Source: Oegoconia quadripuncta (Eukaryota > Arthropoda > Insecta > Lepidoptera > Autostichidae). From it: 64,000 nt of DNA. The stretch spans positions 9,809,118 through 9,873,117 of the forward strand of contig OX438759.1 in NCBI GenBank assembly GCA_949316235.1, written 5' to 3'. The notes beneath the pieces are model-generated. The model had not been told where the DNA came from. It was given only the letters and a program-made list of their open reading frames with translations, and searched no databases. Below are positions 12,901-23,350 of this stretch, piece after piece. Every line of letters begins with the position of its first letter. The stretch's first letter is position 1. The translations under genes and the position numbers were made by a program.

Positions 12901-13090
12901 AAACCAAAGGTTGCGTGGAAGGGATCGCCTTTAGTAATACAACCGCCAAATTGTACTGTTCCCTTTTTTTATTTATCCTTGTGTTTTGTTTGTTATTGTT
13001 TGCCATCAATAATATTTTGTTGTTTTTGTGGTTGTAACGATTTTGCATGTTTTGTTCTAGAAAATGATCATGTCGCACGCCACTACGTAA
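6809..13090 (+). CDS. COQ6: COQ6, ubiquinone biosynthesis monooxygenase, 3' six coding exons (partial gene)
   Basis: Mitochondrial flavin-dependent hydroxylase of coenzyme Q synthesis. In the family it hydroxylates C5 of the polyprenyl-4-hydroxybenzoate ring on the matrix face of the inner membrane. Six exons (6809-6916, 7623-7793, 8828-9030, 10376-10491, 11567-11733, 13061-13090) join in consistent phases into 264 residues ending in TAA. Visible motifs: IGADGANS at residues 1-8 (the family DG motif), WNYDQ near 25-29, [16 protein letters not shown] in the second exon, RQLPPS in the third, and the FAD-binding signature [14 protein letters not shown] at 161-174, assembled across an intron. The family protein is about 460-480 residues, so roughly the N-terminal 200, including the GxGxxG dinucleotide fold, are coded upstream of the window. 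No internal stop or frameshift is seen; the gene looks functional. Confidence 0.93.
6950..7215 (+). mobile_element. tRNA-derived SINE in COQ6 intron
   Basis: A B-box-like GGGTTCGAATCCC at 6973 heads a body with GCTAGATACCAACATTC, AGAGATAAGATAGCC and CACCTTCGGCCTCATC. The same body appears inverted at 14758-15103 and 53035-53265, and in part at 870-1000. The open frames across it are repeat-derived, not host exons. Confidence 0.65.
7623..7793 (+). CDS. COQ6: COQ6 exon b (57 codons)
   Basis: Acceptor CTGAATTCCAG, donor CTG/GTAAGT, phase 0 on both sides. Codes [19 protein letters not shown], then a segment with [15 protein letters not shown], ending [11 protein letters not shown]-rich compared with the flanking introns, as expected for a constrained exon. 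Confidence 0.95.
8008..8283. repeat. MITE with ~60-bp terminal inverted repeats in COQ6 intron
   Basis: CTAACAGTAAAGC at the left faces TTAGCGTTACTGTTAG at the right. The arms stay similar inward through AGTATCCTAATT.CTGTCATTC, and a second inverted pair (TGCACCTTTGC / GCAAAGGTGCA) lies nearer the centre. No ORF. The superfamily is undetermined because no clear target-site duplication was seen. Confidence 0.6.
8828..9030 (+). CDS. COQ6: COQ6 exon c (67 codons + 2 nt)
   Basis: The start was chosen at the TAG before TGGAAGCAG rather than at the later CAG after CCCCCG. Only the earlier one keeps phase 0 from the previous exon and gives the frame reading [12 protein letters not shown], then [14 protein letters not shown] and [10 protein letters not shown]. 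Donor ATAGG/GTGAGA leaves two bases of the glycine codon completed by the next exon. Strongly GC-rich. Confidence 0.9.
9058..9107 (+). repeat. Partial duplicate of COQ6 exon c inside the next intron
   Basis: About 50 bp starting 27 bp after the donor resemble 8918-8964 of the exon. In the 41 bp following the shared AGG, 36 positions match by eye. It lacks a surrounding open frame and splice sites, so it is a dead copy. Confidence 0.75.
10120..10320 (+). repeat. Dispersed repeat ('ACACCCAAAC' family)
   Basis: Contains TTTCTGTATATTTC, GAACCGTGGATATTG, GAACACCCAAACCC and GACCACCCCATTTGGG. Similar copies sit at 18790-19040 and 63020-63180. It ends about 55 bp before a COQ6 exon. Unrecognised family, possibly the 3' end of a retroelement. 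Confidence 0.5.
10376..10491 (+). CDS. COQ6: COQ6 exon d, FAD signature
   Basis: Acceptor ATGCTTTTAG; the first base completes the split glycine. Codes [20 protein letters not shown], then [18 protein letters not shown]. This is the most conserved block of the UbiH/COQ6 hydroxylase family and contacts FAD. Donor A/GTAAGT leaves one base. Confidence 0.96.
10783..11016 (+). mobile_element. 5'-truncated CR1-like LINE, 3' end only
   Basis: Matches the last codons and 3' UTR of the LINE at 24348-25301 ([13 protein letters not shown], stop, then CAACCCATAATCTGTTTAAA and GTGAATGAGCAGTAAATTTAA). Ends in an AATAAAATATTTTGATTTG tail. It lies in a COQ6 intron, sense to the gene. Confidence 0.8.
11287..11485. 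repeat. MITE with long inverted repeats in COQ6 intron
   Basis: The left arm (GGGCAGTGTCAGTTTTG..., then CGCGTTCACGTTTACG) is mirrored by CGTAAACGCGAACGCGATG...CAAAACTC...CAGTCTGCCCC. The arms are about 60-70 bp. Short open frames on both strands here are by-products of the inverted repeat. Confidence 0.6.
11567..11733 (+). CDS. COQ6: COQ6 exon e
   Basis: Acceptor CACGTCCTAG; two bases complete a threonine codon, then [16 protein letters not shown] and a helix-rich stretch with [18 protein letters not shown], ending NAIQPVK. Donor AAG/GTGGGT, phase 0. The RQRHN and LQLTNA blocks match the C-terminal region of COQ6 proteins. Confidence 0.94.
13061..13090 (+). CDS. COQ6: COQ6 terminal coding exon (9 codons + stop)
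   Basis: Acceptor TTTTGTTCTAG followed by KMIMSHATT and TAA. The short tail after VK matches the usual end of COQ6 proteins (PLK.QIM-type ending), and the phase agrees with the previous exon. The longer open frame that runs across this exon is in a different frame. Confidence 0.88.
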   Translation, partial: KMIMSHATT

Positions 13091-13271
13091 CCAAAGGAAC
13101 CGCACGGATATGGAGGGATTGGAACTGTCTTACGGTATAGGTTATATTTACGTTAATATTGTTGATATTACTTTTATAACATGACGTAGCCTAGTATTAC
13201 AAGCTCTTGTTTAGAAAACGGTGAAACAGTGCTTGAGGCTGAAATGTAATGAATAGATTAAAAACCAGTGT

Positions 13272-13277
13272 AATAAA
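13272..13277 (+). terminator. Poly(A) signal of COQ6
   Basis: AATAAA lies 182 nt after the COQ6 stop and is followed by a T-rich stretch. It is the first canonical signal downstream and probably defines the mRNA 3' end. Confidence 0.6.
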
Positions 13278-13570
13278 GTTATTTTTTACAACAATTAAAT
13301 TGTAATTTTATTCCTACGATTCTTTGGTTTAAATGTATTACCTACTTTGGGAATTATCTACTTTGAAAAGTATCCTGTGTAGTATTCTAGGACATAATGT
13401 ACCTGTGTGCCAAATTTCATCCAAATCCTTTCAGCTATTTCGGCGTCATCCAAAGTTTCGCTTACAATATTAGTTTCATTTCAATCTTATTGATTATGTC
13501 TGAGATTTTGGAAAGAGTTATGAAGAAGACTAGTCAAATATGTAGTTAGGAGTCTGATAGGAATCAGGAG

Positions 13571-13687
13571 GGCAAGCATGACCCGCAAAGACACGAGATA
13601 AAAACCTGCTGTTCGCCGTTTGAGCGAATAAAAGAGACGCAAAGTTTTTACCTCGTGTCATTGTAGGGAGACTATGGGGCATGCTAC
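13571..13687. repeat. Palindromic hairpin element
   Basis: Nested inverted segments: GCAAGCATGACCC / GGGGCATGCT at the outside and ACACGAGATAAAAACC / TTTTTACCTCGTGT inside. A hairpin of about 115 bp, probably a MITE; no ORF. Confidence 0.5.
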
Positions 13688-13734
13688 TCCGGCAGGAATA
13701 CGATTCGGTTGCCATAACGGTAAATCCCCAATGG

Positions 13735-13905
13735 CGCAGCCCATGAACTTGCCAATATCCTAGTCAATGTCTTAGACGATAATCACCAAACTGGTGCGAT
13801 GTTTCTTGCTCTGTCTAAAGAATTCAACATCGTTTCTGTTTCATTCCTTATTCGGAAACTAGAGGATGTGCATGATTTACAAACGTTGCAATGCTGTTTT
13901 TGAAA
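13735..13905 (+). mobile_element. Degenerate LINE reverse-transcriptase fragment
   Basis: One plus frame reads ANILVNVLDDNHQTGAMFLA, then LSKEFNIV and SFLIRKLED. This is the decayed RT motif A region (normally FLDLSKAFD) of a CR1/Jockey-group element. The catalytic aspartates of the motif are lost. The longer minus-strand open frame here is its shadow. Confidence 0.6.
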
Positions 13906-14385
13906 ACGGTTAAAGTTACGTTTTTCATCGGAAAATTTTCGTTTTGGCCGCTTTTCATAGACTTTAGGCAATGGTTGTTCTTTATCTACGGCTGAACACT
14001 TTTTTACCCGATTGCTCCAGGAAGGAGCGTAATGTTTTTCGAGTGTAAGTATGTATTTATGCACATTTCTATATTACCTCCTGTAGCCTAACCGACTTGA
14101 CCAATTTCACAGTGCAAATGTCGTTAGATTCGTTTTGATCCCTGGAATATCATACATAAGATACATTTTATAATATAAAAATATAACATAGTGTCCGCAA
14201 AAATGGACAATTTAGTATTGTATAGTATACGTGTCTTTACAGTAGGTACTAATGTTCAAACCGAAATATATCCAACCATAGATAAAGTTCATCTGAAAAA
14301 CGGGCAAACTAAAAAAAACCTAACTAGAAACTTTCAACAGTTTTCAATGTTTTTCATTAAAAATTCATTAAAATTTAAATTAAAT

Positions 14386-14520
14386 TAAAAATATATTTAT
14401 GTAGTATATCGACCATCTGGTATCCACAACACAAGCCTATAGTCGCTTACTGTGGAACTAGATGGCGCTGTGTGTATGTCTAAGGATACTATAATAAATA
14501 AGTAGGTATTTATTATTTTA
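14386..14520 (+). mobile_element. SINE 3' fragment
   Basis: Carries ACCATCTGGTATCCACAAC, CTAGATGGCGCTGTGTG and an (ATA)n end, matching the body of the SINE at 23967-24235. The head is missing. Confidence 0.6.
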
Positions 14521-14757
14521 TTTCATTGGACATTTTTTGGATTAGACGTTTTTCAGTTCGGACGTATTTCGTATTACACACTATTTAAATTAATAATCAC
14601 TTTTTAAAGGTACTAGGTAAAGAAATTAGCTTGAATTTAGTCTTCCTTTGAGAAGAAACTCTAAAGTTGTTACTTATTGATTTTGTCAAATTTTCTATTG
14701 AAAGTAATATTAAAGCGTTCGCATTTAGAAAGGAATTCATGAGTCTTCCGCCTCCTC

Positions 14758-15103
14758 CTCCTCCCGCCTCCTCCGTGGCTTAATGTAAACAACTTTGGGT
14801 TTACGATTCGGAACTCGCGGGTTCGATCCGCAGCGGGGTACATGTTTAAGTACTCGGTTTGGTTGGTGGTAGCGCATTTTAATGTCCGCCTGGCTAGCTA
14901 CCACCATCTTATCTAAATCTGCCGCCAAGCAGCAATGTTAATAGCATTATTGTGTTCCGGTTGTCAGAGATAAGATAGCCAGTCCCCCAAATATGTTGGG
15001 GTTTCCGGGTCAGTACGCTTCCACCTTCGACCTCATCTTCACTTAACATCCATCAGGTGAGATTGAGGTCAAGTACCAACCCGTTGTGCATAAAAAAAAG
15101 TCT
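14758..15103 (-). mobile_element. tRNA-derived SINE, minus strand
   Basis: Plus-strand GGTTCGATCCGCAGCGGGG near 14819 lies beside GGCTAGCTACCACCATC, GATAAGATAGCCAG and CACCTTCGACCTCATC. Ends near GTACCAACCCGTTGTGCAT followed by an A-rich tract. Same body as 6950-7215 and 53035-53265. Strand was assigned from the partner copy with the T/A-rich end and is not certain. Confidence 0.55.
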
Positions 15104-15259
15104 TTCTTTAATTTTCGTTGTTCGAATATAATTTATAATTTTTGGGATCTGATAGTGAAAAACATCAATATTTAAAACCAATTACCATTTCAACCACCCA
15201 CCGAAGATAAAAAAAAACCACAACAACAACATACAAGAAACCAAAATAGAGGTGGCTAA

Positions 15260-15408
15260 GGCCCGTATTACAGAATGTTACTCAAGCAGAGATCTCCGCT
15301 TGAGGACAGCTAAAAAGGGACAGATTTATGTATCTTGTATAGCGGCATCTCTTTCTAACTATGCTCAAACGCAGATCTAGTCTTGAGCAACATTTTGAAA
15401 TACGGGCA
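15260..15408. mobile_element. MITE with TAA target-site duplication (PIF/Harbinger-like)
   Basis: The element begins GGCCCGTATTACAGAATGTT and ends AACATTTTGAAATACGGGCA. TAA stands directly on both sides (15257-15259 and 15409-15411). A 3-bp TWA duplication with GGGCC/GGCCC-type ends is typical of PIF/Harbinger elements. Subterminal CTCAAGC / GCTTGAG segments add to the fold. 149 bp, no coding capacity. Confidence 0.7.
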
Positions 15409-15668
15409 TAAGTATTTCAGAACTTACCTCAATAGCTATTGCCCTATCTGCGCAACAAGAATCTCATTTTGTCGTAAACTGAATTCTACATTATGATTCA
15501 CACAGGGTTAAATAGAGGTTACATTATAGCCTCACAAGCCTCGACTCGTTTCCTAAAATTATCCGCAAACCTTGTTTGCGATGTCTGTTGAAAAATTGTA
15601 AAATTTACATGACAAAAGTGTAAAAAGAACGATTAAGTATGAAGTTAGAATTATTTACTTTTCTTAGA

Positions 15669-15935
15669 AATAATAATAATAAATGTCTACACAAACACAC
15701 AGCGCCATCTAGGTCCACAGTAAGCATCTAGGCTTGTGTTATGGATACTAGATGGTTGATAAACTACACAAATACATTTTTTTTAGTAATAAATACATGT
15801 ATAAATGAAAAACATCCATAACTCGGGAACACATGTCTGTATTCATCATACAAACATATGCTCCTAGCGGGATTCGAACCCGCGACCATTTGGTGTAGTA
15901 GCAGAGTTTCTAACCACTACACCAAACAGGTCGTC
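15669..15935 (-). mobile_element. Full-length tRNA-derived SINE, minus strand
   Basis: In reverse: GACGACCTGTTTGGTGTAGT (A box), a B-box GGGTTCGAATCCC, the CTAGATGGCGCTGTG body and an (ATT)n tail. Same family as 23967-24235 and 56327-56597. Confidence 0.75.
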
Positions 15936-16385
15936 AAATGCGATATTTCATTTAATTTTGCGTTATTTAGAACATACAACAACAACAACAACAAAATAAG
16001 AAACATTGGTTTGACAACGTTGCACGTGTGAAGGTTACTGATACGGACGGAATGTTTTTCGGTAAACTCTTCTAGGAAACAACTATACTACACATTACTT
16101 ACGTCACATTGTGCTGGATGAGTTTTTTTACCGTAAGGAAAAAATAGGGCATGGGTATTAGGTAAGTGAAATAGAAGGTATTGGCATAGGTAGTTTAATT
16201 TTAAATTAAATTTCAACCATTAGGTATCGCATAAAGCGTTAATTGTGTCATTTGACGGTCGCGTTTGTAGCCTACACATCATTAAATTAAATAAACAAAG
16301 AAAACTTGGAGAAAATACGAGTTCCAAATAAATTTTGCATGATAGGAACCCTACGAATCACTCTATCACTACGAATTTTATCTAC

Positions 16386-16510
16386 TACTTATCCTGCCCG
16401 CGGCGTCGCCAACGTGGAATAACTTTTATATCACGGATATATTTAATTTGTTTATCCCACGGGAACTACTCACTTTATCTGGTTAAAATATATCCTATGT
16501 TTTAATCCGG
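16386..16510 (-). repeat. Dispersed lepidopteran-type repeat, minus strand
   Basis: CCTGCCCGCGGCGTCGCCAA at the left, with TTTATCCCACGGGAACTA and a partner of the 'CCCTGG...AGACATAGG' block further right. Reverse of the family copy at 20490-20720. Confidence 0.45.
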
Positions 16511-16519
16511 AGTATCATC

Positions 16520-16860
16520 TCAGCCCGTAAACATACCACAGGGATATAGGCCTTCCCTCGTATGATGAGGGGCATGGGTCAGCGTGGTGGACTATGGCCA
16601 CAACCCTCCATAATGAGGGGTCCTCATTATACGAGGTAAATGCGAGTTCGGAACTTCACATGCCTTAGAATTTTTATTTCTCAGGTATGCAGGTTTCCTC
16701 ACGATGTTTTCCTTCACCGTTTAAAAGCAGTCTGATAAGTGCACATAAGTAATTAAATTAAATTTAAATACTCATTAGTACATGGCCTGTCTGGGAATCG
16801 AACCTGGACCTCCCAAATTGGGAGACCGCGTCTTAACCACTGAGTCACCGATGCTCATCT
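16520..16860 (-). mobile_element. SINE with well-preserved tRNA-like head, minus strand
   Basis: On the minus strand near 16850-16780: GGTGACTCAGTGGTTAAGAC (A box) and GGTCCAGGTTCGATTCCCAG (B box). The body lies toward 16520 with TTTCCTTCACCGTTTAAAAG on the plus strand. The head folds like a tRNA, but the long body marks it as a SINE rather than a tRNA gene. Confidence 0.65.
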
Positions 16861-17047
16861 ACCATTATACCATAAATCAATTACCATTAATCATGTTAAA
16901 TAGCCCTGTACGATTAACTATGGAGCCGACTGTACCACCCATGTTGATATTTTTTTTTATGCACAAAGGGTTGGTACTTGACCTCACTTTTTATATTGAA
17001 TGGAATAATAGTGTGGCGACAGTTAACGAATATACTGTGTAGGTATA

Positions 17048-17946
17048 CAGGGTGTAATAGTTAAGTGTGCACAGGCGATTATTCCGTAACTATTATAGAT
17101 ATCAAATAACTTTAAACTAATATCGAAAGTACGTCACCTAATGAGTAAAATGACATTAATAAAAATAAAACGAGAAATATCCAAAACAATTATATTAAAC
17201 ACTCCCATACATTTTATTTCTTAATAAGTACAAAATTTTGTACCTATTCAAAGCAGATGTTCGAAGTGACGTCCTCGTTGTGCAATACAATGACGAGCTC
17301 TATTTACAGTTTCTAAATGAACTTTCCTTAAATTTGCGGGGTAATTAAAGCAATTGCACGACGTACACGATTATGTAACTCTTCTAGGCTGTGTACTCGC
17401 TCAGCGTACACGTGGTCTTTGACAAATCCCCATAGAAAGAAATCACAAGGCGTGAGATCCGGTGATCTGGCAGGCCAAGGGGTTGCACTATTATTAGCTA
17501 TTAAGCCATTAAAATTGTTTCGTAAGAAATTCATTACAACATTTGTATTATGTGCAGGTGCTCCATCTTGTTGAAAAATTATCGATCTTCTTTCATCGTC
17601 TGTAATTGGTTCTAAGAGACTTAGCTTTCGTCGATCGATCGTTTTGTACAAAGGTGAGATATCTCTGTCCAGTTAAGGTTCCATTGCGGTTAATTATGAA
17701 ATGATAAGGGTAAAATGAGTTGATACTGTTCCACTTAAAATAAGGAAACTAAAATCTCTATTATCTCATGTTAAATGTATGGGAGTGTTTAATGTATTTT
17801 TTTGGATATTTCTCGTTTTATTTTTAAAAAGTTATTAATGTCATTTTACATATTAGGTAAAGTATTTTCGATATCAGTTTAAAGTCTTTTGATATCTATA
17901 ATAGTTACGGAATAATCGCCTGTGCACACTTAACGATTACACCCTG
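17048..17946 (-). mobile_element. Dead mariner-type DNA transposon with ~165-bp terminal inverted repeats
   Basis: CAGGGTGTAATAGTTAAGTG at the left is mirrored by CACTTAACGATTACACCCTG at the right, each next to TA (the Tc1/mariner target). The inverted similarity continues inward for about 165 bp, past the ACTCCCATACATTT / AAATGTATGGGAGT pair. The core carries an N-truncated transposase on the minus strand. The family usually has TIRs of about 30 bp, so the long repeats are unusual. Confidence 0.85.
17328..17730 (-). pseudogene. Mariner-type transposase remnant
   Basis: The main open frame (17328-17651) reads FQQDGAPAHN and then WPARSPDLTPCDFFLWGFVK, the second and third acidic residues of a D,D-type DDE/D catalytic core. 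They are at residues 29 and 65 of this frame, so 35 residues lie between them. Just upstream, one base out of frame, is the LTGQRYL segment that normally precedes this region. The DNA-binding domain and first catalytic aspartate are missing. Broken by an internal deletion and a frameshift; not functional. Confidence 0.85.
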
Positions 17947-17950
17947 TATA

Positions 17951-20900
17951 GGTTAAAACCTGAAGATAGAGCAGCTTGGAAGTGATTTCTACCTATATGT
18001 AACGCAAGTGTCTATTTACAGTCTAGTGCCACTTAATTTGCCAATCTTTTAAAATCAACAAACATCTAAACGCATTTATAATATTTGATATCGACTCTTT
18101 CACATATTTTTCGTTAATTTTGTATGAAATACGCAGTTTATTCTGAAGTCAAATTTACAAAATTATCTTTTGTTCTCCGTTTCAGTTTTCTTCGATTTGT
18201 CTGATTTGACAATTAATATATTATACGGTTACCTACTATGATTATAGAATTACAGAAATTAAAATCCGTTATAACTTGCATAAATAATTATTAGCAATGG
18301 TAGACGGCAAGGCCGATAACCGTTATGAGCAGCTGTTCACATGTTCATAATAAAATAAGGGCCCGTTGTTAAACATGATGTTAAATCAGGGGTACATCGA
18401 CCGCCGTATTTTTTGTAGTAAGTCTAAGATTCAGTAGACTAGGTAACCCACAGTTGGTCTGTTCACACATGGATACCTATGATATAGAATATCTAGTACT
18501 TAATAAAATCTAAATTACACAATAAACATCAGGTAGTATTCTTACTGGTTTGTCATACGTAGTTATAGTCGATCGCACAACCTAACTTCGCCAGTATAAG
18601 CTGAGCTGCGGTACGGTAGCTCGCCCATACAAAGCATGGACGGTCCAAAGGTTGAAGTGTTACGTCTGATGTGTGGTCGAACGCACCCCAACGGTTATGG
18701 AATTACATCTTAACCAATATAAATAGAAAACCAAGCAATATTGATTCGTGATATGCTCAAGTGTACGTACCTGTGAGTTATTAACAAGTACTTAGGTATT
18801 CCGGTCCGGCACGTAAAAATTAAGCCAACCCGTCTCTTTTCGTGTGGGTGTTATAAAAGGCGACAAGAGAGTTTATACCAAAAAAAAACATCTAATTATA
18901 CACAGGGCTCACCCCAGTCACTTGTGAATTTTGAAAGGTGAACCGTGGGCGTTGTTTTTATGAATTATGCATTATAATGTTCGGAACACCCAAACGCTCA
19001 TATTTGGGATATTTCAGACCACCCCATTCTATTAAGGATGAAGGAACACTTGAAACCGTTTAACTATGTAACCTTAACAGGTTTTTGAATATAATTAAGT
19101 TCTATAAATCAATCTTTAGGAATAATATCAGGAATACATGGGAGAAGTATTTTCGTAAATAATATTAACCGGTTTCAAGCCCTCGATGAAGGTCGTGTCG
19201 TTGTACATGAATTCAATACTGTCTTGATTCTGTCTATACACGATGCTGATGAACAATTATCGTAGACGACCGACTTGTGTAGTGGATAGCAGTGGTCGAA
19301 ACAAGATGACAGCCCAAAATAACTGATTTTGCTGACTCAGACTTTAAAAAATCTGACTTTAACTGACCGTTTAAGGAAATAGGATTGTAGGTGTTAGGAC
19401 TCAGGACTGTCAGGGATAAAAATAATAAAGACTTAGTAATTGGCCTCCGCCGTCCCATTACCGAATTAACAAAGGCAACTTTTTTTTGCTAAACCGACTT
19501 TGATGAACTGGTACACGCGAACGAAGTCGCGGGCAACATCTAGTATAATAAATTAATGCAGGAATTAAGATTTCTTAAAGAAATTAGTTATTAGTGATTT
19601 TTTTCTTATCTACCATTTTCTTAATTGTTTCCTTTTCTTTAGATGTTTTCTTCTTGTGCTTTTCTCTCTTTAACAACAATATTCAGTAATAAATCTTTCA
19701 GCTGACCATTTTTTACATCTTCACGCATTATCGCAAAACACTGACTTCGTCTGATTTAACTGACTAGTTTCTCAATAACATTTATTCGCGAGTCATGGAT
19801 GTTTATATAAATATTTATATATGTTTATCCATTATCAAGTATCCATAGTACAAGCTTTACTTAGTTTGAGACTGGAGGATTTTACCTAAACTTAGTTAAG
19901 CTTACGTTGCGGAGTGTATTTATTTAATTTTATTATTGTTTTCTGTTGTGCAAATTACCTATATCTTACACACTTACACAAAAGTTGAACATTCATTTGC
20001 ATCGCTTTCCATGGATTTGTCTTAATGGCCACGCTGCTGGGTAGGCGCGTTGGCGATCACAGCATTTTTCTGTAAACTTCGGACCAACCAATAACGCTAC
20101 TGCCCATCACTGATGTATGCTGCTACACTCACGGTTGTTTAGTCGCCTTTTACGGCACCCATGGCAATAAGAGATTGGTCCTAGTATATCTTAATTTATG
20201 TAGTTCTCTAAAGTAGACAATCCCATAGCACCCAATAGACCTGCTGCTTAGTTATTGAATCTATTTCATTGATTAAAATATCACATGAAAACGTTGGTAA
20301 GCAGAGCATTTTATATGGTGTAGGTAGGTAGGTACTTAATCGTAAATAGACAACAGCTCGTGGTCTACGCCACGAGTCATGGAGGACTATGCATTAGGAA
20401 GGATCAATTTTTGGACAGTTTGTCGTGATGTGCTATTCATATTTAAAAACATAATCTTCCTCAACTTATCAGCCACAGGACGTCCAATCTAATTAATATT
20501 ATAAATGCGAAGTTTGAATGTTTGTTTAATTGTTTGTTGCTCAATCACGGAAAAAGGGATGCACGGATTCGATGGGTATATAGGTAGAAAATACCCTGGA
20601 ATAAGACATAGGATATTATTTTTTTCCGATAAAGTGTGTAGTTCCCGCGGGATAAACAAATTTCCGCGATAAAGTTATTCCACGCAGGCAAAGCCGCGGG
20701 CGGAAAACTTGTAATAAATATCAAAAATGCTGGTCGATGGCGGGAAGGGCTTGACGCACGAACAGTAGGTATTATTCCTACTGACGTCACAATGGCCTTT
20801 GCAATGCGCAAAGACGCCATCTTGTTATAGGTACGCCATTCAATAAAAGCAAAAGGAATTTTAAACTTTATGCTACATATGCAAACGCGATAGTTTACTG

Positions 20901-22379
20901 AACATTTACTGAGACTGCTAACAACTGACTCACAAATAATGCGTCACAGATCCGTCACCTCATTATTCTTACAAAGCCTATTATACCTATCTACTAATAA
21001 ATAAATATTATGCCATCTGACTATATCGATCGAATGTTTTGATATGAGACAGAGGTATTTAATCAATATTTTCCTAGAACAATCAATCAAAACAAGTTCG
21101 CTGCTTCCAAAACATGTCATTAACCGACTTCATTTTTCGAAAACAAATGCATGTACAAATTACATCCATTACCTATTTGTAATTAGTTAGCACACATTGT
21201 AAATTGGCCATGGTAATAAACTAATAACATTTTGCTGTCTTCAACTTCGACAAAACGTAATCAACTTATCGCCCTTCATAAAGGGTATTCTAGGAAATTC
21301 GGTTAATGATGAGATCACGGTGTAATAAACTATTTTACCTGCACCACAGAAATTATCGAGTAAACGAAATTCCCATGTGAAACGTTGTGAGTTTCATAGA
21401 TGTTATTGTTCACTGTGTTATTATTGACTATGAATAGGGGAACTAACATCACCTGCCTGCCTTTGTCTGTGCTGGTTTGGGCAGAACCCCTTGGAAAGGG
21501 TCTAAAATATGAATTGGCTTTTGAAACCTGAATTTGTAAAAACCGTTGATCTCCTTATGCGAATATAACGAGTTTAAGTTTATTAAAACTATAAGTAAAT
21601 AACTATTTTTACGTATTTTATTGTAACTACCTATGTACCTAATTTGGAGAGAACAATAAAGAAATATTGTATTGCCTAAAAGTAGGTAGGTACGTAGGTA
21701 CCCAAGTTTCATTTTGCTCTAGCCAATTTTCTAAATCTGGGTTTTGGGATTCACCAGAAAATCCTGTACATCGTATGTAGTACATACGTAGCCAGCTAGA
21801 TATTTGGTGGCCTTTTTATCGACCTCCTCTCCATACCTCCTCCCCATACCTCCTCATGCCCCTCCGCTCCGGTTTTATGAGGCACACTCGGAAACACTCC
21901 AGTGGCTAAACATTTGATGTTTGGTTTTGTTGTAAGGTTTGCCCTTTTTACCCGACTGAATTATGTTATGTTATCTAACTATGTTATGTACCTATGTGAG
22001 ATTTTTATTCTCTCGTAGCATCCAATGGCTAGATGAATTAATTAATGAAGTAGGTAACATTAGATTCGAAGTGACAATCATAGGTGTCATATGATAGGTT
22101 ACGTCTAAAAGAGTAGATAAACCTCAGCAAAATTCTAGGACTACAATTATGGGTGTCATAGAAAAGAGCTCATCATGAGGATTTTGAAAATGTATATTAC
22201 AAGTGAGACATATTAAACAGCAGACGTGTGTAGATCTTCTAAATCCATCTTTTTAGTTGAATTTTTGCCCTGTCGATTTTTTTATTAGGTATTTATTAGC
22301 AATACCTATATGTTTAAGGATTCTGTAGAACCAAAAATGAATGGTGAGGGATTAGCCTTTGTGTCTGTCTCTTCATTTG
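17951..22379. other. Intergenic, dispersed repeats only
   Basis: No host exon is recognisable. Contents: a copy of the ACACCCAAAC repeat (18790-19040), a SINE 3' body with GAGTCATGGATGTTTAT (19795-19880), a CATCACTGATG/GGCACCCATGG repeat near 20090-20165 also seen in part near 49790, and the dispersed repeat at 20490-20720. Near 21830-21860 there is a short CTCC-rich direct repeat (CCATACCTCCTC). The open frames are short and lack family features. Confidence 0.6.
20490..20720 (+). repeat. Dispersed lepidopteran-type repeat, long copy
   Basis: Starts AATATTATAAATGCGAAGTT, has GTTGCTCAATCACGG, ACCCTGGAATAAGACATAGG and GTAGTTCCCGCGGGATAAA, and ends in CCGCGGGCGGAAAACTTG. Shorter or inverted copies lie at 4396, 16386, 48874 and 56107. 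The internal minus-strand open frame is repeat-derived. Confidence 0.55.
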
Positions 22380-22381
22380 TA

Positions 22382-22728
22382 CAGGGTGTCCCTGGAAGTA
22401 TGGATCAAATCGAACAGGGGCATGGGGAAGGTCATTCCCAAACTTAAGCTGCAAAAAAAAAAATAAAAAAATAAAAAAATAAAAAAAAAAAATAAGAAAA
22501 AAAAATTAATTAATTATTTTTAATTAAAAAATTAAGCTGATAGCTTTACTAGTTTTCTTTTAAAAAATTTTTTTGTATAAGCACTATTCGATAATATGAA
22601 AATGTAAAAAATTGATCATAACTTTTGAACCGTCAAAAATGGCACCGACATTCATAGGGTTAAAAAGTTTGGGAATGACCTTCCCCATGCCCCTGTTCGA
22701 TTTGATCCATACTTCCAGGGACACCCTG
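22382..22728. mobile_element. TA-flanked MITE with ~60-bp TIRs and A-rich core
   Basis: Left end CAGGGTGTCCCTGGAAGTAT and right end ATACTTCCAGGGACACCCTG are exact reverse complements over these bases, each flanked by TA. The arms continue through GGTCATTCCCAAACTT / AAGTTTGGGAATGACC. The core (22448-22515) is almost pure A with single T and G interruptions. Tc1/mariner-type ends, no coding capacity. Confidence 0.85.
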
Positions 22729-23159
22729 TATATCACAGTAGTTTTTCTCAAAAACTATTACATTTTATATTAATGACCTTATTGCTTTGAATACATACCT
22801 TCTTCAATTTAAGAGCTATGCCCGTGTCGGTGGAGTAATGTTCACGTTTCTCTACTTTCCGCCCTCGATTTAACCTCTTGATGCGACACGATACATACCT
22901 ACTTAATCAAAAACTTATATTAAAGAGGGGACGAGAGTTCTTACCCATGTTTGACGAAAATCGGTTAAGCCGTTTCGATGATCTTTAGCTTTTAACACTA
23001 TATTTTGGTCTAGGTTTACCTGAATTAACGTTGTCGTTCGATAAAATCAATAGATAGTACTTAATTTAGAGCAAAACCGCTTATTTATTTCAAATTATAG
23101 ATGCAATTACCTAAGAATTACAACCAAATTACACAGGGGAAATTCCATCTATTCTTGGC

Positions 23160-23350
23160 AGGACGTGATATGGGAGTTAAAATGCAACTTTGTCGCGGTT
23201 CTGCGAACGCTCAGCTGCTGTAGGTCGATGTAGGTAGGATTGGGCGCCGTAGAGAGGATGAGGTCCAGGGTCGTAGATTTCAGGCCCCTACCAGGACTGC
23301 AGCCACTGACGAACGATGAAGAAGGTGATGGGCAGGAAGAAGGGAAAAGC
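23160..23350 (-). mobile_element. LINE endonuclease fragment, minus strand
   Basis: The minus frame reads STTLDLILSTAPNPTYIDLQ, like the (T/N)TLDL(V/I)L block of APE-type endonucleases in Jockey/CR1-group LINEs. Only this block remains; it is not a host gene. Confidence 0.5.

Noticed and set aside
12883..13140. 85-codon open frame across the last COQ6 exon
   Set aside because: The correct reading from the acceptor at 13060 is another frame ending after nine codons, which agrees with the splice phase and the usual COQ6 C-terminus.
14737..14928. 63-codon minus-strand frame with basic and acidic tail
   Set aside because: It lies inside a SINE copy and ends in a CCTCCT-rich tract; not conserved in the other copies.
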